A DNA stretch of 9,589 nt from Akkermansiaceae bacterium UBA5689 (GTDB lineage: Bacteria > Verrucomicrobiota > Verrucomicrobiia > Verrucomicrobiales > Akkermansiaceae). The position numbers and the translations under genes are program-made. Position 1 is the first letter of the stretch. The number at the start of each line of letters is the position of its first letter. The notes under the pieces are model-generated. The model saw nothing but the letters and a program-made list of their open reading frames with translations. It was not told the origin of the DNA and made no database searches. Positions 1 to 6,224 of this stretch are shown here, in pieces. The stretch is from contig DIHT01000176.1 of the NCBI GenBank assembly GCA_002420305.1, positions 1 to 9,589 on the forward strand, in the 5' to 3' direction.

Positions 1-48
1 GGGATTGAATCGAAAAGCACGGTGTATCTGGCCCAATGTTCAGATTAA
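1..48 (+). CDS. Possible 3' end of an upstream gene (partial)
   Basis: The first frame is open from base 1 and ends at TAA (46-48), giving 15 residues, GIESKSTVYLAQCSD. The stop overlaps the stop codon of the convergent minus-strand gene (TTA at 45-47), a common tail-to-tail arrangement. The fragment is too short to assign to a family. The alternative is that these bases are non-coding 3' flank. Sequence left of the window would settle it. Confidence 0.3.
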   Translation, partial: GIESKSTVYLAQCSD

Positions 49-731
49 AGCGTGCTTACCCTGATATCTTCAGCCAACGCGCTTCCAAGAATACGCATGT
101 TTTCCCGAAGGGCCCGCCCGCTCTGCCGGGCTTTCCCGATCCCACTCCCCTGAAGAAGGACCCGATTGTGATAACTCTCAAACTCAACAAGGATTCCCGG
201 ACCAACGCGGGCCGACGCAATGAGCGTCTGCCACGTAAACCCCGGGGTTGGCAGGAGGTTGCTGATAATGACCCCTCCCCGATTGATCCTTCTTCGTATC
301 AGGTCCGGGAGAAGGGACAATGAGACCTCCGGCTTCACGATATCGCCATTCTCGGGAACAGAGAGATCTTCTACAATCACATCATAGCGACTTCGCTGCC
401 GTCTCAGCCACGTCACCGCATCCTCCGAATAAAACCGAACAGGGCCGCACCACTCCTTAGCTACATCTTCGAAGACGTCGAAACCCTCACTCCACAGGTC
501 GACTCCTGCGATTTGCTGATCGCACCCAAGTGCCCTCAAGGCGCCTACCATTCCACCACCAGAGAATCCAAGCATCGCCATTTGGGGTCCCGTAGCAAAA
601 AGCGCCACCGCGGCAGCCATCACATCCCACACACTATGAGTCGGCCCCGGGGAGCGGGGCAGCTCGGACAAGACGCATCCATTCTCCTCGATAGTGACCC
701 TGTTTTTATAATGCCTCGTTCGGATTGCCAT
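45..731 (-). CDS. Spermidine-synthase-like class I SAM-fold protein
   Basis: A 228-residue protein with a Rossmann-type SAM-binding core resembling polyamine aminopropyltransferases. A glycine-rich motif I (LGFSGGGMVG, about 54-63) is followed by the acidic strand end GVDLW (76-80), a DAVTWL segment (104-109) that fits the nucleotide-binding Asp-Ala step, and YDVIVEDLSVP (116-126). That last segment aligns with the YDVIxxDxxDP motif of spermidine synthases: the first Asp is kept (D122) but the second is Val (V125). The N-terminal beta domain is reduced to about 25 residues, so the protein is shorter than a typical spermidine synthase (about 280-300). Polyamine synthesis is therefore doubtful, and a methyltransferase or an orphan SpeE-like role is as likely. 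An in-frame TAG immediately precedes the ATG at 731, which fixes the 5' limit. It diverges from the YceI gene. Confidence 0.75.
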   Translation of the reverse strand: MAIRTRHYKNRVTIEENGCVLSELPRSPGPTHSVWDVMAAAVALFATGPQMAMLGFSGGGMVGALRALGCDQQIAGVDLWSEGFDVFEDVAKEWCGPVRFYSEDAVTWLRRQRSRYDVIVEDLSVPENGDIVKPEVSLSLLPDLIRRRINRGGVIISNLLPTPGFTWQTLIASARVGPGILVEFESYHNRVLLQGSGIGKARQSGRALRENMRILGSALAEDIRVSTL

Positions 732-852
732 CTACCGCAAAGATCAAACCATCGACTCAACAGGTCAACTTCCCATCCTCTGATAAATATGCGCTCAGGG
801 CTCGCCTTCTGCCCTCGTCTCCTTAGCTTCTCGATGAATCCTTCCAAACATC

Positions 853-1488
853 ATGAAAGCTCGCTTCTCCCTCTCTGTCGTTTCTCTCCTCTCCCTGGTA
901 TTTGTGTCCTGTGAAAACCCAGCTGACCAGACTGCTGATGCAGAAGTAGGGCCAGCTCTCAACAAGACAGTCGATTCCGGACCCGATGGGTCCTCTAAGT
1001 GGACATTTACCGAGAATTCATACATCGAGTTTACCGGATCGAAGGTCAGTGGAGGCACACAGGTTGGCCGCTTCACTAACATCTCAGGCTATTTCACAAT
1101 TAAGGACGGGGAGCCCGTTGGAAACGACCACAAGGTCGAAATTGACATGAACTCAATTACAACTGAGAAGGAAAAGCTTACTTCCCACCTCAAGAACGAG
1201 GACTTCTTCGATGTCCCCTCACACCCAGCCTCCAACTACGATGTGACATCAATTACAAAAACCGGAGAGGGCCAGTATGAAATCACCGGGAATCTGACAA
1301 TGAGGGGCAAGACAAACAGTGTCACCTTTACCTCCACCGTAGTGCGATCCGAAACGACCGCAGCCATCAGAGCCAAGTTCGATCTTAAGCGCTACCAATG
1401 GGACATCAACTACAAGGGCCTGGGAGAAAATATCCTCAATGAAGAAGTGATCCTCGATTTCAACCTCGAGGCAGCACCTCAGGGCTAA
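853..1488 (+). CDS. YceI-family lipoprotein
   Basis: A 211-residue exported protein. Residues 1-19 form a signal peptide (K2, R4, then a hydrophobic stretch) ending in a lipobox-like LVFVSC, so C20 is the probable lipidated residue; F at -3 is atypical but tolerated. After an acidic linker (21-48) comes a YceI beta-barrel domain (about 49-208). Its diagnostic block LTSHLKNEDFFDVPSHP (109-125) is followed by a strand-rich region with GNLTMRGKTNSVTF (146-159) and a C-terminal YKGLGENILNEEV (187-199). YceI proteins are small lipocalin-like carriers that bind long isoprenoid or amide lipids, so an envelope lipid-binding role is likely; the ligand is unknown. The ATG at 853 is chosen because the signal peptide starts there. 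The 121-bp spacer to the divergent SAM-fold gene has only weak promoter-like boxes (TCAACA at 757-762, GATAAA at 782-787). It converges with the semialdehyde dehydrogenase 28 bp away. Confidence 0.92.
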   Translation: MKARFSLSVVSLLSLVFVSCENPADQTADAEVGPALNKTVDSGPDGSSKWTFTENSYIEFTGSKVSGGTQVGRFTNISGYFTIKDGEPVGNDHKVEIDMNSITTEKEKLTSHLKNEDFFDVPSHPASNYDVTSITKTGEGQYEITGNLTMRGKTNSVTFTSTVVRSETTAAIRAKFDLKRYQWDINYKGLGENILNEEVILDFNLEAAPQG

Positions 1489-1503
1489 TAGCAACCGGCT
1501 ATT
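1487..1503 (+). terminator. Weak stem-loop after the YceI gene
   Basis: AATAGC (1487-1492) pairs perfectly with GCTATT (1498-1503) around the loop AACCG, and is followed by TT. The left arm contains the last two bases of the YceI stop codon. The stem is only 6 bp and the T run is short, so this is at best a weak intrinsic terminator in the 28-bp convergent gap. Confidence 0.3.
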
Positions 1504-1516
1504 TTACAGACGAGCG

Positions 1517-3088
1517 TCAAGTTCGCTTACCATCTACAATCCTGGAGATCTTCAGGGGATTGTCTTCCTGCAATTCTGGCGGGAGGAGGCTATCCGGAAA
1601 ATCCTGCCAGCATACAAGCCTGGTAAAGCGAGTAATGGCACGTGGCCCCACCGAGGTCGACCGGCCATCAGAGGTCGCTGGCGAAGGACCTCCGTGCACC
1701 ATTCCGTGACAAACTTCTACCCCAGTAGGGAAACCATTGTAGACCAGCCTACCCGCCTTTCGCTCCAACACCGCAATCAACTTCCCAAACATCTCGAGGT
1801 CTTCCTCTGTTGCATGAACAGTCGCAGTCAGTTGCCCCTCCAGACTTTCGGCGACCTCCAGCATGGCCGCCTCATCATCCGCAGATACCATCAGCGTCGC
1901 TGGACCAAACATTTCCTCCGCCATGGACTGGTCAGAGAGAAATCCAGCGGCATCAGCCCCTAGGACTACCGCTCCACCCTGGCTGCTCCCATCCTCTACT
2001 GGCACCTGAGCGAGTGTCTCCACCCCTTCCTTGGTCATCATTGCCTTCAATGCATCTTGATAGGCCTCAGCGATCCCCTTGTGCAACATGGCGGCGGGCG
2101 CAGCTTCGCCTGCAAGAGATGCAATTCGCTCCGCGAATTGGCTACGACCTTCTCCGCCCGTAATTAAAAGCCCGGGATTGGTGCAGAACTGACCTACCCC
2201 GAGCGTGAGTGACCCGACGAAACCGTCCGCAATCGCATCGCCGCGCTCCCGAAGCGCCCCGGGGAGGACAAATACAGGATTGATCGCGCTCATCTCAGCC
2301 CATACCGGGATCGGCTCCGGCCTTGCGGCTGCGGCGTCCATGAGTGCTCTTCCCCCGTTTCTGGATCCTGTGAATCCCACTGCCCTGACCACCGAATGTC
2401 TCACCAACGACTGCCCGATGGTCCTTCCGCTTCCATAAAGCATGGAAAAAACACCCTCGTGCATTCCGCATTTTTCCACCGCAATCCGCACTGCAGTGGC
2501 AACAATTTCTGCCGTCCCAGGATGCGATCCGTGGGCTTTGACGATGACAGGACAACCTGATGCCAGAGCACTTGCGGTATCTCCACCCGCTACCGAATAG
2601 GCCAGAGGAAAATTGCTGGCACAAAATACTACCACGGGTCCCATTGGCCTCCACATCGACCGACAGTCCGGTTTTGCTACCGGGGCACGATCAGGATCCG
2701 CATGGTCGATCCGGGCGTCCACCCATGAACCCTCCTCAAGGAGGCTCGCGAAAAGGCGTAACTGTCCGCAGGTTCTCCCCTTCTCCATGCGACAACGCCC
2801 CTCAGGCAGGCCAGTCTCCCTTGTCATCCTGCTGACGATTTCTTCCTCCAAAGCATCTACCTCATCGGCAATAGCTCGCAGAAAGCCCGCCTTATCTACC
2901 CCGCTTCTCTCCCGAAAATCGACAAAAGCGGCTGCCGCCAGGCTGCAGACAGCCTCGACGCTTTCCTCGCCCTCGGCAAGGTAAGCGGGCTCCATCTCCT
3001 CTCCAGACACCGGGTTTACTGCGCGAGACTCCCCGGCACCTCCCGATCCCCGGCCCGCTCCGATAAATGATGTTCCTTGCAAGTCCAT
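1517..3088 (-). CDS. hypH: Alpha-ketoglutarate semialdehyde dehydrogenase (hydroxyproline type)
   Basis: A 523-residue aldehyde dehydrogenase that oxidises 2,5-dioxopentanoate (alpha-ketoglutarate semialdehyde) to 2-oxoglutarate with NAD(P)+, the last step of 4-hydroxyproline breakdown. Visible active-site features are N159 in CASNFPL, K184 in VIVKAH (cofactor site), the GFTGS turn (238-242), the general base E265 in WAEMSAINP, and the nucleophile C302 in GQFCTNPG. The C-terminal block NGFPTGVEVCHGMVHGGPSP, followed by TSDGRSTSVG and WQDFPDSLLP, is typical of the hydroxyproline/glucarate class of KGSADH rather than succinate semialdehyde dehydrogenases. Length matches the family (about 500-530). 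The N terminus (FIGAGRGSGG, AVNPVSGE) also fits, supporting ATG 3088, although no Shine-Dalgarno is seen. It is separated from the other pathway genes by a plus-strand reductase gene and must have its own promoter. hypH is the Sinorhizobium-style name, given by analogy. Confidence 0.92.
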   Translation of the reverse strand: MDLQGTSFIGAGRGSGGAGESRAVNPVSGEEMEPAYLAEGEESVEAVCSLAAAAFVDFRERSGVDKAGFLRAIADEVDALEEEIVSRMTRETGLPEGRCRMEKGRTCGQLRLFASLLEEGSWVDARIDHADPDRAPVAKPDCRSMWRPMGPVVVFCASNFPLAYSVAGGDTASALASGCPVIVKAHGSHPGTAEIVATAVRIAVEKCGMHEGVFSMLYGSGRTIGQSLVRHSVVRAVGFTGSRNGGRALMDAAAARPEPIPVWAEMSAINPVFVLPGALRERGDAIADGFVGSLTLGVGQFCTNPGLLITGGEGRSQFAERIASLAGEAAPAAMLHKGIAEAYQDALKAMMTKEGVETLAQVPVEDGSSQGGAVVLGADAAGFLSDQSMAEEMFGPATLMVSADDEAAMLEVAESLEGQLTATVHATEEDLEMFGKLIAVLERKAGRLVYNGFPTGVEVCHGMVHGGPSPATSDGRSTSVGPRAITRFTRLVCWQDFPDSLLPPELQEDNPLKISRIVDGKRT

Positions 3089-3154
3089 GGTGCAGAGGTT
3101 CTAGCCGGAGCACTCGCAGCAGCCAAAGCAAATCGTGGAGAATCCGACGCTGGA

Positions 3155-3183
3155 TTGACCAGCCAGCCAGGTTCAATTATACC
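3155..3183 (+). promoter_or_regulatory. Sigma70-like promoter for the ketimine reductase gene
   Basis: TTGACC (3155-3160), a 17-bp spacer and TATACC (3178-3183) match the sigma70 consensus at 5/6 and 4/6 positions with ideal spacing. Transcription would start near 3190, about 30 bases before the ATG at 3220. The leader holds AGGAG (3195-3199), about 20 bases from the ATG. That AGGAG can pair with CTCC (3206-3209) in a short hairpin, so its role in initiation is uncertain. Confidence 0.5.
3176..3181 (-). promoter_or_regulatory. Perfect -10 box for the semialdehyde dehydrogenase gene
   Basis: On the minus strand this hexamer reads TATAAT, an exact -10 consensus, about 88 bases upstream of the ATG at 3088. 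No good -35 is seen at 16-18 bp (the region reads ATGTTC or GATGTT), so an activator may be needed. It physically overlaps the -10 of the divergent reductase promoter. Confidence 0.4.
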
Positions 3184-3219
3184 GCCCTTACCTTAGGAGA
3201 ACATCCTCCACAGCTTTCC

Positions 3220-4170
3220 ATGAAAACTATCGGTCCAGAAGAAGTTCACGCCGCCCTCAGCTATCCGGCTCTCGTTGACGCCCTGCAAGAAACCTTCTCA
3301 GGTGAATTCAACATGCCTCCACGCAACGTATTCCTCCTCGATGAGCAATCAGGGTCTCACGATGCCTTTGCCGTCCTTCCCTCTTGGAATACTGATCTGA
3401 TCGGGGTCAAGGCCTTTACCTACTTCCCCAGTAACTCAGAACCCTATAAGTCACTCTACTCGAAAATCCTTCTTTTTGACAGGGCTCATGGCGAGCCTCT
3501 TGCCCTTGTGGACGGCACCACCGTGACCTTCTGGAGAACAGCAGGAATCTCGGGACTCGCGACTCGTCTTCTCGCCCGTAAGGATGCGGAGAATCTTCTC
3601 CTGCTCGGGACTGGTAATCTCGCAAAATACATCATCCAGGCGAATGCGAGTGTTCGACCTCTGAAACGCGTTTCGGTATGGGGCCGCACTCCATCGAATG
3701 CCGCACAGATCGTGGATGAGATGAGCAGCGAACTGGAGGGCGTAGAAGTGACGGTCGCTACAGATCTCGAGAAGTCCTGTAGACAGGCTGATATCATCGT
3801 CAGTGCAACCGCTTCTCATGAACCTCTGGTCATGGGTGACTGGGTCACTGAGGGAACTCACACCGACTTTATCGGTAACCACCATGCTGACAAACGGGAA
3901 TGTGACACATCGCTTGTGCTCAAGTCCAAGGTCTATGCTGACAGCTATGCGAACTGCTTCAAGGAAGCCGGGGAAATCCTTGTTCCCATCTCAGAGGGAG
4001 TCTTCCAGAAAGATGACGTGGTAGCCGACCTTTCCGAAATGTGTAACGGATCCGCTCCTCTTCGCCAGAATGGAGATGATATCACTCTCTTCAAGTCCAT
4101 CGGAATGGGAATCAGCGACCTCGTCGGTGCGGGGCTGGCTTACAAGGTATCCACCGGCTCTCAGGACTGA
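3220..4170 (+). CDS. Ornithine cyclodeaminase/mu-crystallin family ketimine reductase
   Basis: A 316-residue NAD(P)H-dependent enzyme of the ornithine cyclodeaminase/mu-crystallin family. Landmarks are the lysine in IGVKAFTYFP (K64), the substrate-region arginine in FWRTAGISGLATRLLAR (104-120), the Rossmann motif LLLLGTGNLA (127-136), VWGRT (153-157) at the end of the second strand, and the C-terminal FKSIGMGISDLVGAGLAYK (291-309). Genuine ornithine cyclodeaminases carry a catalytic Asp in a VGGDCPGK-like segment; here it reads FIGNHHADKRE (218-228), with no Asp in that place. This favours a cyclic ketimine reductase, for example pyrroline-2-carboxylate reductase giving L-proline, as with LhpI-type enzymes near hydroxyproline genes. 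The frame is open upstream to 3067, but the conserved family N terminus begins at ATG 3220, downstream of a good promoter. It lies opposite to all its pathway neighbours and converges with the deaminase gene, 52 bp apart. The substrate is inferred. Confidence 0.85.
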   Translation: MKTIGPEEVHAALSYPALVDALQETFSGEFNMPPRNVFLLDEQSGSHDAFAVLPSWNTDLIGVKAFTYFPSNSEPYKSLYSKILLFDRAHGEPLALVDGTTVTFWRTAGISGLATRLLARKDAENLLLLGTGNLAKYIIQANASVRPLKRVSVWGRTPSNAAQIVDEMSSELEGVEVTVATDLEKSCRQADIIVSATASHEPLVMGDWVTEGTHTDFIGNHHADKRECDTSLVLKSKVYADSYANCFKEAGEILVPISEGVFQKDDVVADLSEMCNGSAPLRQNGDDITLFKSIGMGISDLVGAGLAYKVSTGSQD

Positions 4171-4222
4171 TTCATCCAGTCGAGCCCTGCTGACAAGGCC
4201 TCCTCTTCGGGGATATACCCTC

Positions 4223-5119
4223 CTAAGGGCGGGTGGCCACACATTCCTCGACGATAGACAGGATCCTCTCCCTTTCCTCGCCAATCAACGGCAGGCGGGG
4301 CGCCCGGACGGTTTCCGTTCCATAGCCAAGAGTCGCACACGTCAGCTTGATATACTGCACCAACTTCGGATGGCTATCGAAGTGCAGCATCGGCATGTAC
4401 CACCGGTAGACCTCCAGCGCTCTCGCATAATCTCCCTCCTTGAAGGCATCCCATAACAGGCGATTCTCCCGGGGAAAGGCATCTACCAATCCGGAAATCC
4501 AACCAGTGCAGCCCAGCATGAAACTCTCAAGCGCCACGTCATCCAGACCAGCGAAAACGAGATAGCGATCTCCCAGAGCGTTAAAGAGATCCGTTATTCT
4601 TCTCACATCTCCCGAGGCCTCCTTGATACACACGATGTTTTCGACGTCCTCCATCTGCTTGAACATCTCCGGGGTAATATCCACCCTGTAAACCGGAGGA
4701 TTATTATAGCACATGATTGGCAGACTGGTTGAAGCGGCCACGGACCGAAAATGATGAACGGTTTCCCGACCATCCGAGTTGTACACCATCCCGGGCATGA
4801 CCATGAGCCCATCCACTCCTGCTACCTCCGCGGCCTTGGAGGTGTCGCAGGCATTCTGCGTCGTAAACTCTGCCACTCCGTTCAGCACAGGGACCCGGCC
4901 ATCCACGACCTCCACAGCGGCCTCAAGGACTTTCACTTTTTCCTCCAGAGACAGGGAGCAATTTTCCCCAATCGTTCCAAGCATGATTACTCCGTGCACT
5001 CCCTCCTTGATCAAGGCATCTACATGCTCCTGAGTTGCCGGAAGGTTTAACGAAAAATCGTCGTGAAACTGGGTGGGAACCGCCGGGAAAACACCGGTCC
5101 AATCTACTTGCAGTGGCAT
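4223..5119 (-). CDS. hypD: DapA-family pyrroline-4-hydroxy-2-carboxylate deaminase
   Basis: A 298-residue TIM-barrel Schiff-base lyase of the dihydrodipicolinate synthase/N-acetylneuraminate lyase family. The family marks are present: GTIGEN (48-53, matching GTTGE), Y138 in MCYNNPP, and the Schiff-base lysine K166 in VCIKEASGDVRRI. The YNNPPVYRVDI segment and the ASGDVRR segment resemble hydroxyproline deaminases more than DapA. Genetic context decides the role: it lies 54 bp downstream of the 4-hydroxyproline epimerase gene and in a cluster with D-hydroxyproline dehydrogenase and KGSADH. The expected reaction is pyrroline-4-hydroxy-2-carboxylate plus water to 2,5-dioxopentanoate plus ammonia, in the cytoplasm. 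An alternative is a sugar-acid dehydratase such as KDG dehydratase, which yields the same product, but the epimerase neighbour argues against it. The start ATG 5119 lacks a Shine-Dalgarno. hypD follows Sinorhizobium usage. Confidence 0.88.
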   Translation of the reverse strand: MPLQVDWTGVFPAVPTQFHDDFSLNLPATQEHVDALIKEGVHGVIMLGTIGENCSLSLEEKVKVLEAAVEVVDGRVPVLNGVAEFTTQNACDTSKAAEVAGVDGLMVMPGMVYNSDGRETVHHFRSVAASTSLPIMCYNNPPVYRVDITPEMFKQMEDVENIVCIKEASGDVRRITDLFNALGDRYLVFAGLDDVALESFMLGCTGWISGLVDAFPRENRLLWDAFKEGDYARALEVYRWYMPMLHFDSHPKLVQYIKLTCATLGYGTETVRAPRLPLIGEERERILSIVEECVATRP

Positions 5120-5173
5120 GAGAGGGGATAGAACCGGTCCCTCCGCCCCGCGTCAAGTTCCGGCTTTCAGGGA

Positions 5174-6139
5174 TCAGGAATCCACGGAAGCCTGAACGCC
5201 AAAACAGAAGGGGTCAGTTGGGTCGAGAATCAATGTTGCCTCACCATTCACCCATGCCTTTCCACGAATCAGCGGAATGACCCTCTCGTCGCCCTGCCTC
5301 CTCACAGAGCCTTCAAAAACGGTATCGAGGATACTGGCCTGACGCCACACCTGCCCTTCCTCAAGCTTCCCCTTGGCATGTAGACAGGCCAACTTGGCAC
5401 TTGTCCCAGTTCCACACGGCGAACGGTCATATTCCTTCCCGGGACACAGCACGAAGTTGCGGCTATCAGCGATCGTCGAATCAGAGGGAGGACCGAACAC
5501 CTCGATGTGGTCGATCTCACCTCCGTCCTTACCGGTAATTCCATCGCGCTTGAGAGATTGTCTAACGTTCCAAGTGAAATCCGTTAAAGCATCAATGTTG
5601 CTGGCCTCCACCGGCGGGCCCTGACCTTCAACGAGAAAAAACCAGTTTCCTCCCCAGGCTACCTCGCCAGATATCGTGCCCCATTCTGGAACGTTAACGG
5701 ATACCTCTTCACCATAGCGAAAACTGGGCACATTCTCTACTGAGATCAGGCCGTCTTCTCCAAGGCTCACTTCCACCACCCCGACCGGTGTTTCAATCCG
5801 ATGATTACCATCAGAGATCCGTCCAAGGTGCTCAAGAGTGACTGCTACCCCCATCGTTCCGTGAACACATCCCTGCAGTAATCCAACGTTATTGAAAAAG
5901 ATCACTCCGGTGACGCATCCTGGTTCACTTGGTTCGCAAAGTAAGGCCCCCACCATCGCATCGTGCCCACGCGGCTCACTGACACACGATGTCCGCAACC
6001 AATCATGCTCCTTCCCTAGCCGTATCCGCTGATCCGCTACGCTACCTCCACCTAGGTCGGGTCCTCCACCGACAACGACCCGCGTGGGCTCTCCTGCCGT
6101 GTGGGAGTCAATTACATGCAGCTTCGTTGAACCAGCCAT
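5174..6139 (-). CDS. hypRE: 4-hydroxyproline 2-epimerase (proline racemase family)
   Basis: A 321-residue protein of the proline racemase family that interconverts trans-4-hydroxy-L-proline and cis-4-hydroxy-D-proline by a two-base cysteine mechanism. Both catalytic cysteines are visible: C91 in NNVGLLQGCVHGTMG and C242 in DRSPCGTGTSAKLA. Having both excludes trans-3-hydroxy-L-proline dehydratase, where the first Cys is replaced by Thr. The N-terminal VIDSHTAGEPTRVVVGG (9-25) is the usual substrate-site segment of hydroxyproline epimerases. The residue after C91 is Val where the common motif is MCGH. Context with D-hydroxyproline dehydrogenase upstream (85-bp gap to its stop codon) and deaminase downstream supports 4-hydroxyproline over proline as substrate. 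No Shine-Dalgarno precedes ATG 6139. A loose TTGACT/AATACT pair (6169-6174, 6144-6149, minus strand) with a 19-bp spacer lies so close that any transcript from it would be nearly leaderless. Confidence 0.92.
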   Translation of the reverse strand: MAGSTKLHVIDSHTAGEPTRVVVGGGPDLGGGSVADQRIRLGKEHDWLRTSCVSEPRGHDAMVGALLCEPSEPGCVTGVIFFNNVGLLQGCVHGTMGVAVTLEHLGRISDGNHRIETPVGVVEVSLGEDGLISVENVPSFRYGEEVSVNVPEWGTISGEVAWGGNWFFLVEGQGPPVEASNIDALTDFTWNVRQSLKRDGITGKDGGEIDHIEVFGPPSDSTIADSRNFVLCPGKEYDRSPCGTGTSAKLACLHAKGKLEEGQVWRQASILDTVFEGSVRRQGDERVIPLIRGKAWVNGEATLILDPTDPFCFGVQASVDS

Positions 6140-6224
6140 GAGAAGTATTTGAGGGATCTTTACCGGAGAGTCAAATCCACCGAGCTCCTCCGAGACATGT
6201 AATAGCCTGATTTACCCTTTCTTT

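Noticed and set aside
6..22. Similarity of TTGAATCG-AAGCACGG at the left edge to bases near 8133-8150
   Set aside because: The match is short and imperfect. The second copy lies inside the OmpH-like coding sequence in a different frame context, with no flanking repeat structure, so chance is the simplest explanation.
513..914. A 133-codon plus-strand open frame across the SAM-fold gene 5' end and the YceI start
   Set aside because: It overlaps two well-supported genes in other frames, has no recognisable domain and runs through the intergenic spacer.
3067..3219. An upstream extension of the ketimine reductase by 51 residues
   Set aside because: The extension is Arg/Ser-rich, does not match the family N terminus and would cover the divergent promoter region and the semialdehyde dehydrogenase start.
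4171..4222. A terminator in the convergent gap between the reductase and deaminase genes
   Set aside because: Only 3-4 bp stems (such as CCCT-CCTA-AGGG near 4219-4230) are found, with no T run on either strand.
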